A stretch of 64,000 nucleotides of DNA from Raineya sp964654605 (GTDB taxonomy: Bacteria; Bacteroidota; Bacteroidia; Cytophagales; Thermonemataceae), in NCBI GenBank assembly GCA_964654605.1, contig CAZZLW010000042.1:1-64000 (forward strand). The letters are read 5' to 3'. Below are positions 44,337-52,155 of this stretch, piece after piece (positions within the stretch are counted from its first letter, which is position 1; every line of letters begins with the position of its first letter). The notes under the pieces are model-generated. The model did not search any database and was not told the DNA's origin. It saw only the letters and a list, made by a program, of their open reading frames with translations. Both the position numbers and the translations under genes were made by a program.

Positions 44337-45824
44337 TCATTGTCTTGCAATTTTGTAAAGTTCTGTTTGAGAGCCATCGGAGATTTGCAGGAAATACACA
44401 CCCGCAGGTAATTGAGGCAATTTATCGCTGGGCTTAAAGTGAATTTCCTCGCCTTGTAAGGTAGTGCGTAAATGAGTATTTCCTAAGTTATCGGTTATGG
44501 TCAGAAGAATAGTTTTGCCTTCGGGGTTATAGATTTTTACATTAAGTTCATCTTTGTAAGGGTTAGGGTAAATACCTGCCCAGAAAGTTTTATTGAAATG
44601 TACGGGTTTGCTGGGGGTTGTACGCTTTGCACCACTTTGCTCTACTTGTACCAAACGATAGTAAAGCACATTTTTGCCTAAATCTTTGGCATTCCAATCA
44701 GTGTGGAGATAATTATTTTCAGCGAGGTTTTTAGCAGGTACGGAACCAATACGTTCAAAATTCACATTATCAGCACTTCTTTCCACAATATAATGGCTAA
44801 CGTTCAGTTCGTTGAGTGTAGTCCAAAGCACTTCTACATCTTTACCTTTTACCAAACGTACATCAAAGGCAAGCATATCCACGGGCAAAGGATTCACTTG
44901 GTCGGAAAGTGTCCAACCATTACGTAAAGCGGCAAGAGGGATATTATTTTCAGTATGAACGCGACCGGGTATGCTTAAAAGTCCCGCATTATACAAAAAC
45001 CAAGGCGAGCCTATCGTAAAGGGGGAAGTAGTACGCCATAACTGCATTTGAGCAAGATTTCTACCATTATCCCAGTCAGAAATCCAAGAGAAGGTAGCAT
45101 TTCTAGTGCCTGCGGCAGTATTTGTAATATCTACAATCCAATGCACATCAATACTTTCAAATCCTATGGGGCTTACAAAACCCTGAGTAGGCACAAATCC
45201 ACGGCTGGTAGCAGTACCATCACCCGAACGGCGAGTAAGTGTAAGTTCTCCTACATCTCCCCCTGCCGCCATTGAAAACATCAGAAAAGTAGCAAAAGCA
45301 CCTGCATTTACTACTCTCTGCTCCATAATGGCTGTACCGCGAATATGGTTTGCATTGGTTTCGGTGGGGTTACTGGCAGTAGTCGTAAATCTTACAGGGC
45401 TGGCATTCGCAGTGAAAAGCCTACCATTAGTAAGGTTCAACGTATTGTGTATGCGTAATGCCCCTGTATTGGTTACACTTACGCCATTGCCACCATTATC
45501 AATAGTAAAAGTGCCTATATCCACCACAGAAGTTCCTTGGACTTGCTGTTCGGTAGTGCCTGTCATTTGTATAGTACCACTTGCACCATTAAAAGTTCCA
45601 TTATTGATAATATCTCTACCAGTAGCATTGCCCGCCATAATAATAGTACCATTGTGATTGATAGTAGCACCTGCATTGTTTTGCAGGTTCAAAGCGGTAA
45701 TATTCACCGTAGTACCAGCGGTGATGTTCATTGTTGTACCACTGGTTACAATCATTTGAGCGTTCAAAGCATTTGCAAGAAACACGCTTCCTGCCAAAAG
45801 CCAACTCCTGTAAATCTTTTTCAT
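44337..45824 (-). CDS. Secreted protein with type IX secretion (T9SS) C-terminal sorting domain
   Basis: 495 residues. Signal peptide (ends FLANALNAQ), an N-terminal beta-strand-rich region with many short TxxNITxG-like turns (about 25-180), a fibronectin-like linker that starts PLPVDMLAFDVRLVKGKDVEV, and a C-terminal type A sorting domain (about 415-495): IYPNPYKDELNVKIYN, LLTITDNLGN and LPAGVYFLQISDG. The C-terminal domain directs export by T9SS and surface attachment. The cargo function is unknown; the repeats suggest adhesion or structural use. It is the first gene of a likely unit with the 42754 gene. Confidence 0.9.
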   Translation of the reverse strand: MKKIYRSWLLAGSVFLANALNAQMIVTSGTTMNITAGTTVNITALNLQNNAGATINHNGTIIMAGNATGRDIINNGTFNGASGTIQMTGTTEQQVQGTSVVDIGTFTIDNGGNGVSVTNTGALRIHNTLNLTNGRLFTANASPVRFTTTASNPTETNANHIRGTAIMEQRVVNAGAFATFLMFSMAAGGDVGELTLTRRSGDGTATSRGFVPTQGFVSPIGFESIDVHWIVDITNTAAGTRNATFSWISDWDNGRNLAQMQLWRTTSPFTIGSPWFLYNAGLLSIPGRVHTENNIPLAALRNGWTLSDQVNPLPVDMLAFDVRLVKGKDVEVLWTTLNELNVSHYIVERSADNVNFERIGSVPAKNLAENNYLHTDWNAKDLGKNVLYYRLVQVEQSGAKRTTPSKPVHFNKTFWAGIYPNPYKDELNVKIYNPEGKTILLTITDNLGNTHLRTTLQGEEIHFKPSDKLPQLPAGVYFLQISDGSQTELYKIARQ

Positions 45825-46078
45825 ATAGTTTTGAGGTTTTTACTTGGGCTTTACCATTAGTTAATACTATAATTACAAAAAAGGTAACTGCATTTCAGAG
45901 AAAAATGTAATAAATTTTCAAACTTTACACTTTTTCAATATTTAATTTTATCAAAGTTTGTTTTTTTAGAATAATTATTGGCTTTTTATTCTAAAAAACA
46001 AAGTTAAAAACTTTTTTCAAAATATTGTTTTTCTTGGTAAGAAAATTTTTGAAAAATAGTATATTTGAGCGATTTTTG

Positions 46079-46957
46079 ATGATAACATCTAAATATAATT
46101 TTGTGAATCGCATAGACCAGCTTTTTCAGCAGAAAAAAAACAATATTCTTACCCTTTATTTTACAGCAGGTTTTCCTGATTTGCATAGTACCGTGCCTAT
46201 TCTACAACTTCTTGCTCAAAATGGCGTAGATATGGTAGAAATTGGTATGCCTTTTTCGGACCCGCTTGCCGATGGTGAAACTATCCAAAAAAGCAGTCAG
46301 AAAGCCTTGGAAAATGGTATGTCAATTGCTATGCTTTTTGAGCAATTGCAAGATATACGCTCCAAAGTACAAATACCCATAGTACTAATGGGATATTTGA
46401 ATCCTGTTCTTCAATTTGGTATAGAAAAGTTCTGTCAAAGTTGTGCTCAAATAGGCATAGATGGCATCATACTCCCCGATTTACCCTTACAAGAATATCT
46501 GAACGAATACCGCAGTGTCTTTGAAAAGTACGGTTTGCATAAAATCTTCTTGATTACCCCACAGACTTCTCCTGAACGTATCCAAGCCATAGATGAGGCA
46601 AGCCGAGGCTTTGTATATTTGGTTTCACAGGCTACTACCACAGGCACCAAAACGGGCATTAGCGAGGAGCAAGAGAATTATTTTAAGAAAATTCAAGCAA
46701 TGAACCTCAAAAATCCTTTGCTTGTTGGTTTTGGTATTTCGGATAAAGATAGTTTCCAAAAAGCCTGCAAATATGCCAATGGTGCCATTATTGGAAGTGC
46801 TTTTATCAAACATATTGAACAAAGCCCTGATTTAGAAAAAAGCGTGCCTGCCTTTGTAGAAAAAATTTTAGACGTTGGGTTTGAAGCAAAAGGCAAGAAA
46901 CAAGAAATAGGAAACAGGATTTTAGAAAATAAATGTCAGACAGAAAATGAGAGATAA
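46079..46957 (+). CDS. trpA: Tryptophan synthase alpha chain with repeat-derived C-terminal tail
   Basis: 292 residues from the ATG at 46079 (MITSKYNFVNRID). Alpha-subunit signatures: LTLYFTAGFPD, VDMVEIGMPFSDPLADGETIQ with the catalytic Glu and Asp, LPDLPLQE and GFGISDKDSFQKA with IIGSAFIKHIE. It cleaves indole-3-glycerol phosphate. TrpA proteins usually end about ten residues after the FVEKIL-type helix (250-270 residues). Here 28 more residues follow, rich in Lys, Glu and Asn (EAKGKKQEIGNRILENKC); they are encoded by repeat copy C. trpB and other trp genes are absent from the window. Confidence 0.95.
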   Translation: MITSKYNFVNRIDQLFQQKKNNILTLYFTAGFPDLHSTVPILQLLAQNGVDMVEIGMPFSDPLADGETIQKSSQKALENGMSIAMLFEQLQDIRSKVQIPIVLMGYLNPVLQFGIEKFCQSCAQIGIDGIILPDLPLQEYLNEYRSVFEKYGLHKIFLITPQTSPERIQAIDEASRGFVYLVSQATTTGTKTGISEEQENYFKKIQAMNLKNPLLVGFGISDKDSFQKACKYANGAIIGSAFIKHIEQSPDLEKSVPAFVEKILDVGFEAKGKKQEIGNRILENKCQTENER

Positions 46958-47010
46958 AGCCCCTGAAGGCTTGAACATCAAACAATAAACTTTTTGAACG
47001 TAAATAATTA
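46891..47010. repeat. Dispersed intergenic repeat, copy C (inverted)
   Basis: Read on the minus strand it starts AATTATTTACGTTCAAAAAG, has TTCAAG words in the middle, and ends TTCTAAAATCCTGTTTCC followed by CTTGTTTCTTGCC, matching copies A and B block by block, with the central part diverged. Its plus-strand left half lies within the trpA frame; the rest is the trpA-surE spacer. Confidence 0.72.
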
Positions 47011-47049
47011 CAATCTTTTGAAATTTGTATCCCTTCAACATAAAAGCTA

Positions 47050-47826
47050 ATGAAAACCAAACCCTTGATTTTAATTTCAAATGACGACGGCATTACGTCC
47101 AAAGGTATCAGGACATTGGTAGAACTAATGGCTGAACTGGGTGAAGTAGTTGTAGTAGCCCCTGATAAGCCCCAATCGGGAATGGGACACGCCATCACGG
47201 TCAATGAAAGCCTACGCCTCTACAAAACAGATGTTTTCGAGGATTTAGGCGTAGAGGCTTACGAGTGTTCGGGCACACCCGCCGATTGCGTAAAACTCGC
47301 CAAACATCACGTTCTCAAAGATAGAAAACCCGATTTAGTGGTGAGTGGTATCAATCACGGTAGTAATATTTCGGTAAATGTTTTGTATTCGGGCACAATG
47401 TCGGCGGCGATAGAAGCCGCTATTGAAGGACTACCAGCTATTGGTTTTTCGCTTTGCGATTATGCCTATAATGCGGATTTTTCGCATATACGTGGCTATG
47501 TGAAACGCATAGCTTCCGAAGCTCTTCGGAATGGAATTCCCAAATACGTAGCCCTGAATGTTAATTTCCCTGCTATTATGCAAGGAGAAATCAAAGGAAT
47601 AAAGATTTGTCGCCAAGCTCGGGCTCGTTGGCAAGAAAATTTTGATGAACGTAAAGACCCCCACGGTAGGCTATACTATTGGCTTGTAGGTGATTTTATC
47701 AATGAAGACCCAGGAAACGATACAGATGTATGGGCTTTGGATAATGGCTACATTTCTATTGTTCCCTGCCGTTTTGATATGACCTGCTACGAGAGCTTTC
47801 CTGCTATATCACAATGGGATTTATGA
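47050..47826 (+). CDS. surE: 5'/3'-nucleotidase SurE
   Basis: 258 residues. Metal-dependent nucleotidase; the N-terminal metal site LISNDDGITSKGI and VVVAPDKPQSGMGHAIT are diagnostic, with SGINHGSNISVNVLYSGTMSAA holding the conserved Asn and Ser. It dephosphorylates nucleoside monophosphates in stress and salvage. Its leader is the end of repeat copy C. It converges on the histidine phosphatase gene 20 nt away. Confidence 0.96.
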   Translation: MKTKPLILISNDDGITSKGIRTLVELMAELGEVVVVAPDKPQSGMGHAITVNESLRLYKTDVFEDLGVEAYECSGTPADCVKLAKHHVLKDRKPDLVVSGINHGSNISVNVLYSGTMSAAIEAAIEGLPAIGFSLCDYAYNADFSHIRGYVKRIASEALRNGIPKYVALNVNFPAIMQGEIKGIKICRQARARWQENFDERKDPHGRLYYWLVGDFINEDPGNDTDVWALDNGYISIVPCRFDMTCYESFPAISQWDL

Positions 47827-47846
47827 AAATTTTGGAGATGGAAAAC

Positions 47847-48461
47847 TCATCTTGCTTTCAAGTGTTCAAGGCAATTGTGCTTGACAATCCGAAACATTGA
47901 ACCTGTATATTGCAAATGATACAGCGAAAGATTGAAATGCTGAAACATATCCATTTGTGAAAGCGGATATCCAAGCCACCAAGCCAGTAAAATACGCATA
48001 GCTCTACCGTGTGAGCAAATAAGCACATTTTTTTCAGGGCTTTGAAGCAAGATTTCTGTAAATTTTTCTTGTCTTTGGCGTACTTCTTCGGGAGTTTCGG
48101 CTTGTGCAATAGCTACATTGGTATTGCCTGCTCGCCATTCGTGTATATAGTGCAGATACTCTGCGTGTGCTTCTTTGGTAAAGGGTTTGCCCTCGTGTAT
48201 GCCCCAACTGATTTCATCTAAACCTTCGTGGCTTGCGTGAGCAATACCCTTTTCTATAAAAGGTAGAACGGTCTGATAGCTCCTTTTGAGTGTAGAATAG
48301 TAAATCTTTTCAAGTGGTAAATGCTGATATTTTTGAAAAAAATCTTGGGCTTGCTTTCTACCTGTATCATTCAAATCGGCATCTATGCCTCTGCCCTGTA
48401 CCATTCCTTGGCGGTTGTAGTCTGTTTCTCCGTGCCGAATAAGATAAATATTTTTTATCAT
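47847..48461 (-). CDS. Histidine phosphatase family protein
   Basis: 204 residues. Phosphoglycerate-mutase-like fold: catalytic LIRHGETDYNRQG at 7-19, YSTLKRSYQT, the acid-base Glu in DEISWGIHEGKPF, and SHGRAMRILL. The range of substrates in this family (alpha-ribazole phosphate, phosphoglycerate, others) cannot be resolved here. It lies 13 nt downstream of ribH and is probably co-transcribed with it. Confidence 0.9.
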   Translation of the reverse strand: MIKNIYLIRHGETDYNRQGMVQGRGIDADLNDTGRKQAQDFFQKYQHLPLEKIYYSTLKRSYQTVLPFIEKGIAHASHEGLDEISWGIHEGKPFTKEAHAEYLHYIHEWRAGNTNVAIAQAETPEEVRQRQEKFTEILLQSPEKNVLICSHGRAMRILLAWWLGYPLSQMDMFQHFNLSLYHLQYTGSMFRIVKHNCLEHLKAR

Positions 48462-48474
48462 AACTGCTGAAACC

Positions 48475-48951
48475 TTAAAAATTTATCATCTTGATAGCCG
48501 TAATGGCGGCTTCTTCGCCTTTGTTGCCGTGTTTGCCTCCTGCCCTTTCAAGGGCTTGCTCCAAATTGTTGGTCGTAAGCACCCCAAAAATGACGGGCTT
48601 ATTGTATTTCAAACCCACTTGCATAATGCCTTCGGCAACAGCCTGAGCAATAAAATCAAAATGCCTTGTTTCGCCTTGTATAATGCACCCCATCGCAATG
48701 ACAGCATCAATATCGGCTCTTTGAGCAAGCCACTGCGAAGCCAATGGCAATTCAAAACTTCCTGCTACTCTTTTGATGACGATGTTTTCTGTTTTTGCAC
48801 CATAATTTTGTAAAGTTTTGGTAGCACCGCTTAAAAGTGCCTCTGTAACTTCGCTATTCCACTCTGCTACAACTATCCCAAAACGCTTGTGGCTTACATC
48901 TGCCACATTTACTGGTGAATATTCGCTTAAATTTTTTAGGTGAGTTGCCAT
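48475..48951 (-). CDS. ribH: 6,7-dimethyl-8-ribityllumazine synthase
   Basis: 158 residues. Penultimate enzyme of riboflavin synthesis, forming an icosahedral capsid in many bacteria. Signatures: RFGIVVAEWNSEVTEALLSGA, VAGSFELPLASQWLA, the loop MGCIIQGETRHFDFIAQAVAEG and FGVLTTNNLEQALERAGG. No other rib genes are adjacent. It follows the small nucleotidyltransferase gene by 19 nt. Confidence 0.97.
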   Translation of the reverse strand: MATHLKNLSEYSPVNVADVSHKRFGIVVAEWNSEVTEALLSGATKTLQNYGAKTENIVIKRVAGSFELPLASQWLAQRADIDAVIAMGCIIQGETRHFDFIAQAVAEGIMQVGLKYNKPVIFGVLTTNNLEQALERAGGKHGNKGEEAAITAIKMINF

Positions 48952-48970
48952 AATTATCCTTGACTATTTT

Positions 48971-49267
48971 TTAGTAGAGTTTCTGCTTGTTGCTATCAAT
49001 ATGATTTTTTAGAAGTGGGTTTCTAATGGCTCTTTCTTCCAATAAATCTATCTTTCGTTGTACAATCTCTTCAAGCATTTGTTTGAAAGAAAAATAAAGG
49101 TCTGTGTAACGGAAAGGGTCGTTTTCACTAAAATCAATCAAAAAATCAATATCAGAAGTATCATTGAAGTCTTCTCTCAAAACAGAACCAAACACATACA
49201 AAGACTTTACGTTATTTTGCTCACAAAGTTTTTGTATCTGTTTTATTTTTTCTTCTTTCAGTTTCAT
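48971..49267 (-). CDS. MntA-type minimal nucleotidyltransferase (no HepT partner)
   Basis: 98 residues from the ATG at 49267. The signature VFGSVLREDFNDTSDIDFLIDF is complete (GS-x10-DxD) with a third acidic residue in RKIDLLEE. Same family as the gene at 16518, and they share the LLxERxxxNPxx ending. MntA normally precedes hepT; here ribH follows after 19 nt and no HEPN gene is present. It may be a lone housekeeping-type member or an antitoxin that lost its toxin. Confidence 0.87.
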   Translation of the reverse strand: MKLKEEKIKQIQKLCEQNNVKSLYVFGSVLREDFNDTSDIDFLIDFSENDPFRYTDLYFSFKQMLEEIVQRKIDLLEERAIRNPLLKNHIDSNKQKLY

Positions 49268-49405
49268 AAATAAGTTTTGTTGCAAAAATAATCATTCTTG
49301 CTAATAATTGAGCATTTTTCAAGGTAATTCAACAATAATTTTAGATTTTGATAACGTTTTTTCGGAAAAAAATGTTTTATTTGCAGGTAGCTAAATACAG
49401 CGGAA

Positions 49406-50098
49406 ATGCAAACGGATTTAGCAACACTCCGCAAAATTGTCAAGCAAGGTGAAGGATTGAACGTAGAGTTCAAACTCAAAACCAAACACCCCGAAAAAAT
49501 TGTTCGTGAGGTAGTTGCCTTTGCCAATACCGATGGAGGTATGCTCATTATTGGCGTAAGTGATGATAGGCAAATTATCGGTGCAAAATTCCCCGAAGAA
49601 GATGAGTACATCTTGAAAAAAGCCATTGCCGAATACTGCTTTCCTGAAATTTCTTATCAAATAGAACGCTTACCTCTTGATGAAGACTCCGAACGCGAAG
49701 TTTTATTGTTTCATATTCCTAAAAGCGAAAGCCTACCCCACCAGATTATCAAGGGCGAAGACAAAGGCAAAGTATATGTACGCGTGGGCGAACAAAGTAT
49801 ACAAGCCAGCAAAGAAATGCGTAATTATCTGAAAGAACGCAAAAAAAATAAAAATTATCGCTTTCATTATGGCGAAAAAGAACACAAACTAATGCAATAT
49901 TTGGCTTCGCACCCCATTATCACCGTAAAGCAGTTTTCAAAAATTGCAGGGATTTCTCCTCAAACTGCCTCTCGTACTTTGGTACTGCTTTCTCTTGCCA
50001 AAGTTCTGAAAATCAGTGCAAAAGAATGTGAGGACGAGTTTTCTTTAAGTGATGATTTTGAAAAAATTACCCAAAAAAATACCACTTTGGCAAGCTAA
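49406..50098 (+). CDS. AlbA_2/Schlafen-type ATP-binding domain protein with C-terminal winged helix
   Basis: 230 residues. The AlbA_2 domain (about 1-130) shows GEGLNVEFKLKTKHPEKIVREV, the canonical AFANTDGGMLIIGVSDD and GKVYVRVGEQSIQAS near its end. A winged-helix-like segment follows (about 155-205; HPIITVKQFSKIAGISPQTASRTLVLL). Members act as transcription regulators, and some work in nucleic-acid defence. It is divergent from the nucleotidyltransferase gene, with 138 nt between the starts. Confidence 0.87.
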   Translation: MQTDLATLRKIVKQGEGLNVEFKLKTKHPEKIVREVVAFANTDGGMLIIGVSDDRQIIGAKFPEEDEYILKKAIAEYCFPEISYQIERLPLDEDSEREVLLFHIPKSESLPHQIIKGEDKGKVYVRVGEQSIQASKEMRNYLKERKKNKNYRFHYGEKEHKLMQYLASHPIITVKQFSKIAGISPQTASRTLVLLSLAKVLKISAKECEDEFSLSDDFEKITQKNTTLAS

Positions 50099-50179
50099 TT
50101 GTCTTTGAAATGTAAGCGTGTTATACCTTTGCATACACGCCAATTGTGTTTCGTTTTCTAACCTTAACCCTGCAATTGT

Positions 50180-51334
50180 ATGAAAAAGTTTTTACTTGTT
50201 TCAATGCTATTTCTGAGCATTATTGTTGTACAAGCTCAAAATCGTTGCTCTCGCCCGCTGGCAAATAGTTTGTTTCAGCAACGCAAACAGCAAATAAGTG
50301 CTATGGGTAACGAAGCCCGCAAATTGCAAGATGCAGTACGTTTTGCACAAGACAACTGCCTTTCTGCCGAGCAAATTCGCGAGCTGATGTCTTTGTTTCG
50401 TGAAGAGCAAAACCGCCTTGCCCTTGCCGAAAATGCTTACGCCACCGTCTTTGACCCCGAAAACTATTACGTAGTATATGACGGCTTTACCAAATTTTCT
50501 TCGGTAGTAATGTTATACGACTTCATCAACAAAGGGGGAACACCAATCAATATCTATCCCAATAACCCTACTAACCCCACAAATCCCAACAATCCTACCA
50601 ATCCTGTAAATCCTACCAACCCCAATGCACCCGATTTTACAGGTTATCCACTTTACAATTATCCTGACTATCAGAATTATTGGGGAGCTAAAAATTGCTC
50701 TGCTCCCATTTCCGAAAGCGTATTCCAAAGCATTGCGATTCGTATTCGTAGCTTGCAAAATGAAAATATGCGTTTTAATGCTGTTCGGCAGGCAGTACAA
50801 ACCAATTGCTTGGCGGTTTCGCAACTGATGCGACTGGTTTCTTTGCTCAATAACGAAAACAACCGCTTAGATGCTATGCGTCTTTCTTATCCCAATATTT
50901 ATGATGCTGGCAATTTGCTTACCGCCTCACAAGTTTTCCAAAATCGTGTCAATTATCAGCAATGGGAAGCATTTTTACAACAAAATCAGTTAAGTAACCC
51001 CAACAACAATACCTTGCCCGGTACCGTTTGTGCTGTAAGCAACAACGATTACGCCAATATAGTACAATCTATTCGCCGAGAAAATATATCCGATAACCGA
51101 ATGAGAGTAGCCAAAAATATTACTCGCAACTACAACTGCTTTTCGGTAGAACAAGTAAGAGGCATTGTTAAACTTTTTAATTTTGACGACCAACGTCTTG
51201 AAATCGCTAAATTTCTATACGAATACACTTCTATTGAAGAGCGTCGTCAGTATTTTATGGTAGGCAATGAGTTTTCGTTCAGCGGCACCCGCCAAGAGCT
51301 ACAAGAGTTTATCAGCTCGCAAGGGGGAAGGTAA
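50180..51334 (+). CDS. Secreted protein with three DUF4476 domains
   Basis: 384 residues. Signal peptide (ends SIIVVQAQ). Three related domains of about 95 residues follow, each opening with a Cys and containing NCLSAEQIRELMSLFREEQN, NCLAVSQLMRLVSLLNNENN or NCFSVEQVRGIVKLFNFDDQ, then an aromatic stretch. The first two are joined by a low-complexity linker made of NPTNPxNP units (about 125-150). DUF4476 is a Bacteroidota-specific domain of unknown function, often in exported proteins. Each domain pairs two cysteines about 40-45 residues apart, so a disulphide is likely. Confidence 0.88.
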   Translation: MKKFLLVSMLFLSIIVVQAQNRCSRPLANSLFQQRKQQISAMGNEARKLQDAVRFAQDNCLSAEQIRELMSLFREEQNRLALAENAYATVFDPENYYVVYDGFTKFSSVVMLYDFINKGGTPINIYPNNPTNPTNPNNPTNPVNPTNPNAPDFTGYPLYNYPDYQNYWGAKNCSAPISESVFQSIAIRIRSLQNENMRFNAVRQAVQTNCLAVSQLMRLVSLLNNENNRLDAMRLSYPNIYDAGNLLTASQVFQNRVNYQQWEAFLQQNQLSNPNNNTLPGTVCAVSNNDYANIVQSIRRENISDNRMRVAKNITRNYNCFSVEQVRGIVKLFNFDDQRLEIAKFLYEYTSIEERRQYFMVGNEFSFSGTRQELQEFISSQGGR

Positions 51335-51344
51335 AAAAGATACA

Positions 51345-51382
51345 TAAACTGCTTATCAGAAATGGTAAGCAGTTTGTTTTTT
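51345..51382 (+). terminator. Intrinsic terminator after the DUF4476 gene
   Basis: AAACTGCTTA pairs with TAAGCAGTTT (10 bp, 11-nt loop) and is followed by GTTTTTTG. Confidence 0.88.
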
Positions 51383-51402
51383 GAACTTTTAGGAAAATAA
51401 AG

Positions 51403-51433
51403 TTTGTTTTTTGTTTGTAAAAACTTATCTTTG
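51403..51433 (+). promoter_or_regulatory. Promoter of the gene at 51438, possibly leaderless
   Basis: TTTG (51403-51406), a 19-nt spacer and TATCTTTG (51426-51433) fit the Bacteroidota consensus exactly. The ATG begins only five bases after the -7 box, so the predicted transcription start is at or next to the start codon. Confidence 0.7.
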
Positions 51434-51437
51434 AAAA

Positions 51438-51977
51438 ATGAAACACAAAGTCCCTTTTGATGCTAACGATGCTTTGAGCATCAAAAAATATTTGAAAGAA
51501 AACAACTTGCGTTGGGTCTATAACCCCAATGAAGACCAAGACGAGGAAACCGCTTACTTTTTTTTCGTAGGAAAATATAAAGACAAGGAAGTTTTGTTTG
51601 ATACAGCTCTGATGCCTTTGCACCTGCATTATATGGCTGTTCTGGAAGAAAAAGCAGATGAAGAGGCTCAAAAAATTTTCCCTGACTACAAAGGCTACGA
51701 AAGCAAACTATCAGAAAAACGTTGGGAGGAGATTTGGGAATACAAAGCAGAAATTATCGCAGAATTAGAAGCCGAAGGCGAACTAAAAGTGCAAGAATTC
51801 GTTGAATATGATGATGAAGACTACCAAGACGATGATGCTTTCGTACTAATGACCGTAGCTCTGAACCGAGATAAAATTGATAAAACTGAAATTGAAAATT
51901 TTGTCAGAAGCTACCAAGAAGGTACATTTCAGTTAGATAATAATTTGTATGCGTTTAGCTTGGAGGAAGAGGAATAA
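51438..51977 (+). CDS. Conserved acidic cytoplasmic protein of unknown function
   Basis: 179 residues, strongly acidic (tracts DEDYQDDDAF, LEEEE), no signal peptide or membrane helix. The N-terminal part (KVPFDANDALSIKKYLKENN) and FFFVGKYKDKEVLFDTALMP look like a compact alpha/beta domain. I do not recognise the family; similar proteins are, to my knowledge, found in Bacteroidota. It has its own promoter and is separated from the DUF4476 gene by a terminator, so it is its own unit. Confidence 0.78.
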   Translation: MKHKVPFDANDALSIKKYLKENNLRWVYNPNEDQDEETAYFFFVGKYKDKEVLFDTALMPLHLHYMAVLEEKADEEAQKIFPDYKGYESKLSEKRWEEIWEYKAEIIAELEAEGELKVQEFVEYDDEDYQDDDAFVLMTVALNRDKIDKTEIENFVRSYQEGTFQLDNNLYAFSLEEEE

Positions 51978-52085
51978 AGCATTGCAAAATGACTTAGCCA
52001 ATAAATGAATTTTTAGCCCAAAATTTTGATTTTCATATGTATATCATCTCCTTTGGGGTGGATGAGGTCAAAAAAGGTTAGAAAA

Positions 52086-52122
52086 TTTGAGCATTAAACC
52101 TTAAACTTCAAACTCTTGAACC
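52086..52122. repeat. TTCAA/CTTGAACC-word repeat tract
   Basis: TTTGAGCATTAAACC, TTAAACTTCAAACTC and TTGAACCTAC, about 35 nt upstream of the sensor gene at 52156. Same word family as the tracts near 11331, 18009 and 60719. Confidence 0.6.
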
Positions 52123-52155
52123 TACAATATTTTGTTGGACTAAAAAGCAGGAATT

